A stretch of DNA of 48,743 bases. Origin: Pisolithus tinctorius (Eukaryota; Basidiomycota; Agaricomycetes; Boletales; Pisolithaceae). Positions 33,163 to 42,039 of the stretch are shown here, in pieces (the stretch's first letter is position 1; the number at the start of each line of letters is the position of its first letter). The translations under genes were made by a program, and so were the position numbers. Under the pieces are notes generated by a model, which did not search any database, had not been told where the DNA came from, and saw nothing but the letters and a program-made list of their open reading frames with translations. The DNA lies in contig JANFAH010000154.1 of NCBI GenBank assembly GCA_024663395.1, positions 1-48,743 of the forward strand, written 5' to 3'.

Positions 33163-33525
33163 ATGTCAACCGTACTGGCATTCTTCTTATCCACAGCCGG
33201 AAACAGTGGTCAAAGACTGGTGTGCTTTCGACGACTCAACGAAGACGTCGAAATCATACACCACAGAAACCTTTTCCCCCCCAACACCACTCCCTTTGAA
33301 AGTGACGTCTTCGTCAACCACATCCATTTCCGCATCGTCTTCGATCGCTACCGCCACCAGTACAACCGATCACAAGCTTCCTATTTATTCGTATGCCTCG
33401 GCAACCATGGTCGTGCCATCAACATCTGGCCTGAGAATGACATGGACGCTATACTCGAGGCACTTATCATGTATCCCCGCCCCCCTTCTCAACTTCCCAC
33501 AACATCTGACCTGTTCCCAGATTAA
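33163..33525 (+). CDS. Small ORF of unknown function (120 aa) in the Helitron
   Basis: The frame from ATG 33163 has a protein-like composition (CFRRLNEDVEIIHHRNLF, FVNHIHFRIVFDRYRHQYN, LFVCLGNHGRAINIWPENDMD). No known motif and no obvious promoter. It lies between two better supported genes and may be a small gene or a relic. Confidence 0.45.
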   Translation: MSTVLAFFLSTAGNSGQRLVCFRRLNEDVEIIHHRNLFPPNTTPFESDVFVNHIHFRIVFDRYRHQYNRSQASYLFVCLGNHGRAINIWPENDMDAILEALIMYPRPPSQLPTTSDLFPD

Positions 33526-33913
33526 ATAACTTGCACCCATGCCTTGCCTCAGCCAGCGATGCCAACTTGCGAAATTAAGTTACATCCCACCGTGTCCTGC
33601 GCGGCCATTTTAACTTTTCCGACCATTACAACACATTGCATCATTGACAATCTCCCCCCTGCCACTGACAATTACGATTTGACGATGGATTATCCTTTAC
33701 CTACGATTTCAGACATTGCATCATAGAAAAATTTCCTCCTTAACCTTCTTGATATTCTTAGCACGGACTATAAATTGCGTCATAAGCTACTTCCGTCTTC
33801 ATTAGAAACTTGAGCGTGGGCAATGACATCGTCTACTATCACACCAATTTCCAACACTATCCTCTGCATACACACATTCCAGCCCCTCCCCTAAGTCCTT
33901 CACTATATAAAAA
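33526..33913. other. Intergenic stretch in the Helitron
   Basis: A 60-codon frame at 33544-33726 has no recognisable feature. ACTATATAAAAAATGG at about 33902-33917 looks like a TATA box that almost touches the first ATG of the next gene. Confidence 0.45.
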
Positions 33914-34878
33914 ATGGCAAGTCACCGTGTACTCCAAGGCGCACTCAAAATGACATCGCCCACCACTACCAGAGAATTTCCTCTTTTTGCGAACACAGAC
34001 CTCTTACAGCTCGTCTTCGAGCACTGCGATATGAGGGACCTCATCACATTTGCCACCACGTCAACTACCAACGCCGAACGCGTGAAATGGTACTTAAAGC
34101 ACCAACTAGACGTCATATGCACCCCTTTCTTCCGGACCACAGAGCATCTCAAAAGCATTCTCTCTGCATGCGACACGGTAGTCTCCGGATCCGCGGCCCT
34201 GCGCATGGTACTCCCGTCCAATGCCTGCAATTGGCATTCATCGGACCTTGACATTTACGTCCCCCTTCACAACCATACACAACTCTACAATCTCCTCCGC
34301 AAACATGATTACATCATCGTCCGCAATGGAAGGCCCTACGTCGAAAACTATTCCCCTTCCACCATCTACACCGTCACCACCTTCACAAATGGCAAAAAAA
34401 AAATCGACGTCATCGTATCGAGGAGTGCATCTGCCCTCTCCCCCATCTTTCATTTCCATTCAACAGCCGTTATGAACTTCTTCTCCGCCGACTCGCTGTT
34501 TTGCACGTACCCAGCCTGACTCTACGTCACCGTTCCATGATCAATACCGCAAGCCTACGTCAGCGCACGTTCTCTCCCTCCAGCATGCAGGCTCTCCTGA
34601 AATACAAATTGCGCGGCTTTCGCATCATCTCCTGCGAGGAAACAAACCACCCTCAGTTCGCTTGCAGGACCAAAATCCGATCTCTGAATGATCGGGGTTG
34701 GCTATCGCTCGACTTCGAAACGGTTCCTCGCCGTGGCACTGCCCCCATTGCCACATTTTTTCGCTTGGGTATCGTCGACGCTGTATGGACACTCGGAGGA
34801 CAAGTATGCGGATCAACCTCATTATGCGTCCAGCCCATCGTCCACATCATTGAAGACTGCTCGTACGTCACTCACTGA
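33914..34878 (+). pseudogene. F-box-like / nucleotidyltransferase-fold protein, one frameshift
   Basis: The N-terminal part (EFPLFANTDLLQLVFEHCDMRDLI) resembles an F-box, a short module that recruits substrates to SCF ubiquitin ligases. Next come VSGSAALRMVL and SSDLDIYVP, the GS...DxD pattern of the nucleotidyltransferase fold, then a predicted beta-hairpin (NGKKKIDVIVS) and HSTAVMNFFSADSLFC. At about 34515 a one-base loss moves the reading to the frame that ends at 34878 with LTLRHRSMINTA, LLKYKLRGFRI and WTLGGQVC, as expected for the C-terminal half in similar agaricomycete proteins. The TATA box at 33903 favours a start at 33950 rather than 33914. Catalytic activity is not assured. Confidence 0.72.
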
Positions 34879-35160
34879 CCATACCCACCACCAAACTCAC
34901 CATGCAACAGCTACGTCATTTACCACCCTATATAATCCTCCCCATCGGACAATAGCTTCGGACATATGCTGGACAATAGCCTACGAATATTTTCCTTCTT
35001 TTTTTTCCTTCTCTTTCTTAAAGAAACAGCATCATGTACGAAAGACGCTCAACGTTTGCCCCCTTAGAAAGACAATTATATGTAGACAATTATATGTACA
35101 CTCGTAAAAAAAAACTACGCTTCCTCCTGTGGCGTCCAGGGGCGCCCGGAGGGCTTTGTA
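34879..35160. other. Right end of the Helitron
   Basis: Holds a TATATAA motif near 34930 with no gene after it, a pyrimidine run near 34990-35010, a short direct repeat AGACAATTATATGTA (about 35080-35098), the internal copy of the asymmetric inverted repeat (35131-35140) and the end hairpin (35144-35154). Confidence 0.7.
35144..35154. terminator. Helitron 3' end hairpin
   Basis: GCCC, loop GGA, GGGC, 4-6 bases before the right border. A short GC hairpin near the 3' end is the usual stop signal for rolling-circle Helitron transfer. Confidence 0.65.
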
Positions 35161-35496
35161 TAAAAGCATGTATCGTACTCTGCTGTTCTTCAGTACGAAT
35201 ATCAACTTAGTTCCTACTCCTTCTGCCTCTGACTTCTGCCTGTCAGAGTTATCTCCGACTCTCCGTCTGTACTCTCCCTCTGAAATATGAGGGCTGAGAT
35301 TGTGCAAGGGGGTAGTGCATGAGCTAAACCCAATGCCCTCACTCCACTCTGCCGTTGTCTTGGCAGTCTTCGTTCCTGCCAACACTCTGCTAGTCAGAGT
35401 TCTGCCCTCTTGTGTCAGACTTGCTTCCGGACCCTCCTCTAGACCTTATATAGCATCAGAGTTGGTTGGAGTAGGCCTGGACTTGACAGGGGGTGA

Positions 35497-36176
35497 TGTT
35501 ATGCCCATGTCAGGGGTCTATCCTTTTTCATCACTCCCCCTCTTTTCACCCAGTTTTGTGAGTCATGTGTGTCATGTGCCTCATCATGACTGTCCTTGGA
35601 ATCCTTGCCCCCCAAGCCCTTGGAAGTCCAGCGCTGGAGGTATTTCCAATACCTACTGATGCCATGTAGGCTGCAGTCACCCTGACTCAGAGTTCTGATG
35701 CATCTTTGATGGACATCCCCTTGACTCATTCTGACTTGTATAGGTTGTTTATTTATTGATCCAGTGTCAGGCTCCTCACTGCATGTTGATTGTGCAGCCA
35801 GTATAGCCTTTGTCTCCTGCCTACCCCCATTGTTGACACCATATGACTCTTTACTATTTCATTGTTTACTGCTGTGGATACTTACTGTCACCTTGGTGCA
35901 ACCTGTACAGTACTCTTGTCCTGAGGTATTTATACAGTCATACCATACTTTGTATCCTCAGTTTTTTGATAGCTTGCAACTCAGCTTATTCCTTTGTCTT
36001 CATCTTCATCTTCTCCCCATCACAATCTCAGAAGAACTCGCCAGTGGACAAGACCTTTGTTGGATATCACCAATAACACTGAGCCATAGGGGTTACAACA
36101 AGTTTGGCCCATAGACTCCCCCTCACACCACTTGTGACTAGTCCATTTGATGAAGTCACTCAGCTTGGGCATAACA
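35497..36176 (+). mobile_element. 3' LTR of element C (680 bp)
   Basis: TGTTATGCCC to GGCATAACA, followed by the duplication CTATG (36177-36181). It is preceded by GGGGGTGA, the end of the polypurine tract. Confidence 0.92.
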
Positions 36177-36181
36177 CTATG

Positions 36182-37440
36182 CTCCTTATCCCCCTCAGTA
36201 TCCACTCACTCCCCACATGGAGGTGCCTACCAACCCCTTCACAACTCCATCGCCTCTGCCATGTGCCCATACCCATACCTGGTTATCTGCTTGGTCCCCT
36301 CCTCACAACAAGCCCACAAGGATGCCCACAAGGGAAAGTCTAAGGCTTGAAAGGGATCATCAGAGCCTCACTATGATGCCTCTTTCCAATCCTGCAACAC
36401 TCCCCCACTCTCCCAAGCTGCTTACAGATCACCAACCCCAGCCTCTCACCCCTGGCTCATCTGCTCCAGAGCCTTCTGTCACACTGGCCATGCTCTCAGC
36501 CCCTGCAGTCACCCCCTCCACTCCTGCCACCACAACAAACAGGTTGGCTCCCAAGGCAAGCCTCTTCCTCAGTTACATGCAGCTGCTTAATGACTTTGAG
36601 CACTGGGAATCACATGGCTGGAGAGCAGGAGAGCACCACAAGTGTTTATGGATGCTGTCTATGGTCTTCTGAAGCTCAGAAGTGATTGGCAAATGCATCC
36701 ACAACCAGGTCAGTACCATGGAGGGAAGCTTCAAAGCCCATACATATGAGAACATCAATTGCACTAATTCCTCCATCCTCCAAGAAGCCCTGAAAACACA
36801 GGAGGCCATCATTAAGATTGTCCATGAAGACTTTGGCCCCTCATTGATATCCTCCTTTCACTCCTTTCTCAACTGACTCCCCCTCAACATTGTGGTCTGT
36901 GGGCTCTTCTCTCCAGCAAGTCAAACAGTGCCTGGAAGATCAAGCCTTCCTTCAGACCCTAACAGAAAAGAAGTATGGATGCTTGTGGGAGAAGAAGTCA
37001 GTCACCAAGGGGGTTCACAACATAGATGAGGAGGAGTTCCAGAGGCTGGAAGAGACACCAAACAGAGGTGTTGCAATTGCTGGGAGAAGATTATACTGGG
37101 CCAAGGCCAAGAACATTTCCAAGCTGTCACAGATGCCCTCACAGAGGTCCCCTTCAATGGCACCCCATGTGACTGGCTCAACTTTTTCACTCAGGCCCAA
37201 GGAGACTCTGCTGGAAGGTCCCTCTTCTATGCTTTTCAGACAACAAGACCTGTACCAGCTTCTCCCTTCATCCCAGTACCTGTCAATGCCCTCAGCAAAT
37301 GCAAACTTGGTAGGCTTGTACCCCTTGATTGGCACCATCCCCTGCATCAGTTCACCTGCTACCAATCCATGCCTTGGACATTGGTCATCTAACTGCCCAG
37401 CTTGCAGTGGCAACTAATAGCAAGGTCTGCTCCTGGGTGG
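36182..37440 (+). pseudogene. Element G, extra ORF (continuation from 15071)
   Basis: The sequence continues the Pro-rich ORF interrupted by element C. Frames change several times: a Pro/Thr-rich part (PNPFTTPSPLP type, which also occurs in element C ORF3), a helical part (MQLLNDFEHWESH, CLEDQAFLQTL) and a segment ending in TRPVPASPFIPVP. Function unknown; see the matching ORF in element C. Confidence 0.6.
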
Positions 37441-37477
37441 TCCAAGGCCTCTACCTGCCTTTGGAGGACCTCAGGCC

Positions 37478-37497
37478 TTTAGGGTGGGGGGGGGTGA
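37478..37497 (+). promoter_or_regulatory. Polypurine tract of element G
   Basis: TTTAGGGTG followed by a G-run and TGA directly before the 3' LTR start at 37498, the usual plus-strand primer site. Confidence 0.8.
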
Positions 37498-38135
37498 TGT
37501 TATGCTGCACTCACATTCTTTCCTTTTATAGACTCTGTATGGTGTCATTCATGCCTCATCATGCTTTCAAGTGACAATGTTTCCTTTTATGTCTTTCCCC
37601 TGTTTACCCCACATTGTACTATAGCCAGACATTATGTCCATTCCCTTTCCTTCTGTGATCTGCTGGTGGCCCTGATCCATGTGGTCATGTGACATGTGTA
37701 CCCTTGGTACCTGTTTACCCCTGTACATCACATATGTGGCTGCCCCTTCTTCATTATACATTCACCCCCAGTTCCCTCTGCTCCACAGATGCAGTTATAC
37801 ATGTAGTCCTGCTGCACATGACACACTATGACTCAACACTGCCTTAATGGGAACTCAGGTGTATGTTCAAATGTTTTCAAATGTTTGTCCTGTGGTACTT
37901 TATATATGTATATAAACCTGCATGTATCATACCTGCTCCTCATTTGAAATCTACTTTGCAACCACCCTTAGCTCTGCTTGCTGTACCCATGAGGACTCGA
38001 CAGTATGACTTCAGTTGGCCAAGACTAGTGCTCCATTCACTAGTGAAGTTAAATTACATGTCACTTCTCACACAGTCATGTGCTTGTGCTACATTGCACT
38101 TGATTTGTGATGCAATATGAGTCATCAGCATAACA
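37498..38135 (+). mobile_element. 3' LTR of element G (638 bp)
   Basis: TGTTATGCTG to CAGCATAACA, a perfect 10-bp terminal inverted repeat. A TATA-like TATATATGTATATAAACC lies near 37900. The next bases GAATC (38136-38140) are the likely target duplication inside element H; the 5' side of element G is not preserved, so this cannot be confirmed. Confidence 0.88.
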
Positions 38136-38308
38136 GAATCCAATGGGGCTATAAACAGGGTTACCAGGGTGATGTTGCTGGATGTGAAGCAGATATTGAC
38201 ATCTACTGCTTGGGTTATGGTAAAGGTGGATGTTCCATTGAAGAGCCAGAGTCAGATTGGGGAGACTGAGTATGGGGTAAATGAGTGTTGATTAACAAAT
38301 TGATTATC
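38136..38308 (-). pseudogene. Element H protease, C-terminal half
   Basis: On the minus strand the frame continues the retroviral-type aspartic protease of element H beyond the Tc1 insertion: DNQFVNQHSF, LFNGTSTFTITQAVD and TLFIAPLDS, the usual chromovirus protease pattern. It is cut by element G at 38135. A stop is present. RT, RNase H and integrase of element H are not in the window. Confidence 0.8.
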
Positions 38309-38310
38309 TA

Positions 38311-38525
38311 CAGTGGCTCAAAAAACTGTCTGCATGTTTGCATGTTTTACACTAGTTATGACTAAATGCAATAACCCCTAACCCTAGCCCTAAACCATAA
38401 GTGTATGAAATAAAGTACTTACTCCTGGCTTTCTATGGGTCCAAGAAATAAGTGATTTGGATAGGAATTGATAGAATAGCAACCATTTGAATATGACATG
38501 TCATGCAGACAGTTTTTTGACTTTA
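38311..38525 (+). repeat. Left TIR of the Tc1 element
   Basis: Matches 39699-39913 inverted. Contains AAAAAACTGTCTGCATG (38320-38336), its exact inverse at 38502-38518, and a telomere-like CCCTAACCCTAGCCCTAAA at 38376-38394. Confidence 0.9.
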
Positions 38526-38540
38526 TAAAAATCCAACTAT

Positions 38541-39555
38541 CTAGTACTTGGTATGAGCTCCTTTGGCCTTGATAACTGCTTCAACCCTTCTAGGCATGCT
38601 TTCTATCCATTTTTGACACTCTTCCACAGAAATCTTCCCCCACTCCACTACCACCCTTTCCCATAATTGATGAACTCCTGTAGGAGCACTCTCTTGACCT
38701 GAGAGAGATCTTTTGAGATGATTCCAAGTGTGTTCAATTGAGTTGAGGTCTGGAGATTGTGCAGGCCAGTCTAGAAGCTTGATATCCTGCTCTTCAAACC
38801 ATTTCTGGGCTCTTCTAGAGGTATGCTTGGGGTCATTATCTTGTTGAAAGATAATGTCATCTCTGGAATTCCAGATTCCTCCATGCTTTGAAGCAACCCT
38901 TCCAGCAAAATGGCCACATACTGTTCAGCATCCATCCTTCCCTCAACCTCACTCAAGACCCAACACCATTCCACCCTATACATCCCCAAACCATGAGTGA
39001 ACCTCCTCCAAACTTGACTGTACCTTTGACCTCTCTGGAAATAAGCCCTTCACCCTTCTTTTTCCACACATACTCTTGTCCATCTGACCCAATCCTGTTG
39101 ATTTTGGTCTCATCTGACCATATAACTCTCTTCCAGTCCTCCACAGTCCAATGCTGATACTTAAGAGCAAAGGCTAGCCTCTTCTTCTTGTGGCCAGTAG
39201 AAAGCAATGGCTTTTTCTTCTTCACCACAGCCTTCAATGAGGCTTCTCTGAGGGTATTTCTCACTGTCTGAGAAGAAATGAGACTATCAACAATAGAGTT
39301 GATGAAATGAGTGGCTTGAACAGCATTTTTGGCCTTGCCAGTAAGGATTTGCTGAACAATAGCTCTCTTGTTGGTAGAGGAAAGCTTGGAAGGGTGACCA
39401 CCATGAAGCCTAGACCTCTCTGGTTGGATTTCCTGAAGAACCTGGGATACTGTAGACTTCCCTAGACCAGTCTGTGAGGCAATCTTCCTAGTGGACAGGC
39501 CAAGAGAGGCAAGAGAGATGATATTTTGTCTTTGAGAGATGGAAATGGACTTCAT
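38541..39555 (-). pseudogene. Tc1-like transposase with two frameshifts
   Basis: From ATG 39555: helix-turn-helix DNA-binding part (ISISQRQNIISLASLGLSTRKIA..TGLGKSTVSQVL), a second HTH region, then the DDE core with VIWSDET (first Asp) and GGGSLMVWGCIGW. Near 38960-38985 the frame shifts to LSEVEGRMDAEQY..ILL and near 38850 shifts again to the frame with IFQQDNDPKHTS (second Asp), WPAQSPDLN.IEH.WN (third acidic residue) and the C-terminal helix. Both shifts fit single-base losses. The stop is at 38541-38543, giving about 339 codons, the usual Tc1 length. Only two lesions suggest modest age. Confidence 0.92.
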
Positions 39556-39698
39556 GGTGATGATGAGAAAATGAGCAGAGGGTGGTGGGGTTTATATATG
39601 TTGGATCACACTCATTACATAAAGGTAACATAATAGAACCCTTGATGGATGTATGTAATGATATAACAGCATGCCAGGGTCAATATATATAATCAAAA

Positions 39699-39913
39699 CT
39701 TTAAGTCAAAAAACTGTCCACATGACATGGCATTTTCAAATGGCTGCTATTATATCAATTCCTATCCAAATCACTTAATTCATGGACCAATGGAAAGCCA
39801 AGAGTAAGTACCTTATTTCATACACTCAGGATTTAGGGCTAGGGTTAGGGGTTGTTGCATTTAGTCATAACTAATGTAAAACATACAAACATGTGGACAG
39901 TTTTGAGCCACTG
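39699..39913 (-). repeat. Right TIR of the Tc1 element
   Basis: Mirror of the left TIR, about 85-90% similar by eye, with the same inner inverted motif (39708-39724) and telomere-like TTAGGG tract (39833-39849). Confidence 0.88.
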
Positions 39914-39915
39914 TA

Positions 39916-41511
39916 TAAAACAATGAGTGGAACTGGAGTCCACTAAAGTATGAAGCTGAGGTAATTCTGGATTTTCTAATGTGACATACAGGGTCAAAGA
40001 GTTTGGATTGGAAAGAGTGGACACATTGAGTCTAGCCTCCAAGTTTGCACAACCAGAGTCAACACAGCTCCTGGTTTGTGTGGAGTCCTGGGAGCTGCTA
40101 CCTATTTTTTTTGTCTTGGGGGTAGAACCCAAGCCTGAGGCTGGTGCAGCCTCAGTGGTGGCTGTGGCATGAGCCTTGGCCTTTCCAGTCTTCTTGAGGC
40201 ACTTCTCAGTGACGTGGCCAGGGCCTCTGTAGAACATGCAGAGGTTGCCCTCAATGTGATGCTTGCATTCTTCCAGGGTGAGCTTCCCATCTTTGCTGAG
40301 TTTACTAGGCTCAGGCTTGGATGAGTCACTGTTATTGCCTGGCTTAGGGGAGGAACCAGAGTTGTTGTTGTTACCAGTCTTGGCTTTGTCCTGACTGGTC
40401 TTGGGCTGACTGTTGTTACTGGAGCTGCAGACTTATTGTTGGAGGAGGAGGATGAGCCCTGATGCTTACTTGCCTGTTGAATTTCTTCCTTGTGCTCCCA
40501 ATAGCATGCATCTATTTCCTGGGTGAGGTAGCAGAGCTCATGTAGAGTCTGGGGCTTGCCAACCTGACAGATTTTGTCTTTGATCTGGTCTGGGAGCCCA
40601 GAGTAGAAGTGATGGCACAGTGCACCATCACCATAGCCTCAGACTTGCAAAGCAAGCTGATTAAAATCAACTACATATTTGTTAATGCACTGACTATCTT
40701 TCATGTGTAGGTGGTTGAGTTGGCTTTTGCCATTGGCAACTGGGTCATGAGGGCTGAAGGTGGTTTGTAGTTCCAGGATGAACTCCTCCAGGAGTCCATC
40801 CAGAGGGGCCAGTCATCAGGGTCCTCGACCTGAGCAAGTCTGGCCCAAACCACTCTAGGGCCATGCCTTTAAGGTAGGATTGCATGAAGATGACTTTGGT
40901 GCAGTTGGTCCTGAAAGCCTGGGGTCAGTCTTGAAAATTAAGTTCACACTGGATGAGGAAGGCACAAAGCTTCTTGGGGTTGGTGCCATCAAAGGTGTCA
41001 GGCTTGTGCAGCTTGGTCCTGCTTGAGGACTCTGGGTTGGTGCAGGCATTGCAAGCCAGTAGCTTAATGGCCTTTGCTAGGCTATCAAAGACTGCAACCA
41101 TGGGTATCAGTGTCTGGGTCTGGGAAGTCCAGTTCATCCTCTGGATCATTCTCATCGGATTATCATCACCAGGCCCATCATCACCAGGGACCATTGCTGG
41201 GGTCATCATCATCAGGATTGTTATTGTCATCATCATCTGGTCCTTCATCCCCAGGATCATCATCAGGGATGGGGGTGGTGGGGCAATGTTGGGTAGGAGT
41301 ATTGGAGGTTTGGGGCTGAAAAGCCCCTGAAAGGACTAATGGGGTTGGGAGAGCACCTAGTGGTAACCCAAGGCAGCTAGTGCTGCCTTGTGGTGAGTGC
41401 CACTGGCTGAGGCAGAATTGGGGTTGGTGGCAGAGCAGCCATGGGGAGGTTGGAAATGAGTCTTTGTTGCCATGATATATTAGACCCACACAAGTGGTGA
41501 GTCTGAAATAC
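39916..41511 (-). pseudogene. Element H Gag and start of protease
   Basis: Minus strand from about 41489. An Asp/Pro-rich acidic leader (PDDDPGDEGPDDDD, DENDPEDELDFPD), the Gag core (KPDTFDGTNPKKL.AFLIQCELNF, SYLKGMALEWF, DPDDWPLWMDSWREF, NHLHMKDSQCINKYVVDFN, FYSGLPDQIKD, TLHEL...EIDACYWEHK), a basic Ser-rich tail, and a zinc knuckle whose second Cys reads Tyr (LCMFYRGPGHVTEKC). Then comes the protease start with LVDSSSTHCFI, where DSG would be expected. Frames shift several times and a TGA replaces Arg in QV-GYGDGAL. This is a textbook chromovirus Gag, more conventional than that of element C. Confidence 0.88.
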
Positions 41512-42039
41512 TGTCAAGTTTGTGATGTCTGGGTTTGGAGACTGGAGACTGAAGTGGGTGCAAGGCCAAGGGGTCAGGATCAGGGGAAGAGGCAGAGGTA
41601 CCAAAGGTGGACTGATTGGACTTAGTGGACTGATGACACAGCACTATTCCCTTGCATGGGGTCACAGTCCAAGTCTGAGGCCAAGGCAGGGTTATCAGAG
41701 TCACTTTAGTTGATTTCAGACTGAAGAAGTACAAGCTGAGTTCTACAGGTTTATATACTAGAGACAGACTATGGTATGGAGACTGGTAATGCCAGTCTTG
41801 CAAGGATTGCTTAGATGATTGGTAAGAATGGTATTAGTAAGGTATGACTAAGATAACTGGAGACCAGGACAGGGCAGACTGGGGACAAGACCAGGCAGAG
41901 TTCAACCAAAGTGACAAGCACTGCAAGGCAGTGTTTAACCATGCTAGACCAACTGGGGTAAGTGATTGGCAAGGCCAAGGCTGGACTGGATGAGTTGTGA
42001 GGCCAAGTCTGGCCAGGGTCAAGGTATATGGTCATGACA
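41512..42039 (-). mobile_element. 5' LTR of element H (type H, 528 bp)
   Basis: Read on the minus strand it begins TGTCATGACCATATACC (42039) and ends CAAACTTGACA (41512). A related LTR is nested at 45480-46075 (shared CAGTCTGAAATCAAC and CATGCAAGGGAATAG stretches). TATA-like TATATAAACC lies near 41750. Confidence 0.85.

Larger units (their letters stand above)
23955..35160 (+). mobile_element. Helitron (about 11.2 kb) with Rep/helicase and extra genes
   Basis: Insertion borders are clear from comparison with the intact type-D LTR: the LTR sequence ...GTATAAAAGC is split at its TATA box. A shared TA/TAT makes the exact ends ambiguous by up to 3 bases. The left end TTCCTGGACGCC pairs with GGCGTCCAGG at 35131-35140, so there is an inverted repeat that is terminal on the left and about 20 bases inside on the right. 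A short hairpin (35144-35154, stem GCCC/GGGC) sits 4-6 bases from the right end. No canonical CTRR end is seen. The coding content (DUF6570, HUH Rep, PIF1-like helicase) identifies a Helitron. The asymmetric inverted repeats recall the Helitron2/Helentron group. CpG content is normal, unlike the surroundings. Confidence 0.92.
23548..35488 (+). mobile_element. Solo LTR, type D, copy 2, split by the Helitron
   Basis: The left part (23548-23954) and the right part (35161-35488) together match copy 1 at 15995-16697. The flanks are GGGGG on both sides (23543-23547 and 35489-35493), consistent with a 5-bp duplication in the polypurine G-run of element C; a G-run makes this less decisive. The right part retains more CpG than copy 1. 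Confidence 0.88.
15072..36176 (+). mobile_element. Complete chromovirus-type LTR retrotransposon C with nested insertions
   Basis: Two related LTRs (15072-15770 and 35497-36176) begin TGTTATGCC and end GGCATAACA, and the whole is flanked by CTATG. Inside are gag, protease, reverse transcriptase, RNase H, integrase, chromodomain and an extra ORF, all plus-strand. Removing the two solo type-D LTRs with their duplications (and the Helitron inside the second) leaves about 8.45 kb, a normal size for Ty3/gypsy. The element landed in the extra ORF of element G. It is inactive: many TGA stops and frame breaks. Confidence 0.92.
38311..39913 (-). mobile_element. Tc1/mariner element (1603 bp)
   Basis: Ends CAGTGGCTCAAAA in inverted orientation with TIRs of about 215 bp, flanked by TA (38309-38310 and 39914-39915). 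It carries a minus-strand transposase. It interrupts the protease frame of element H right after HCFI; removing it restores the protease pattern, so the insertion is certain. Confidence 0.95.
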
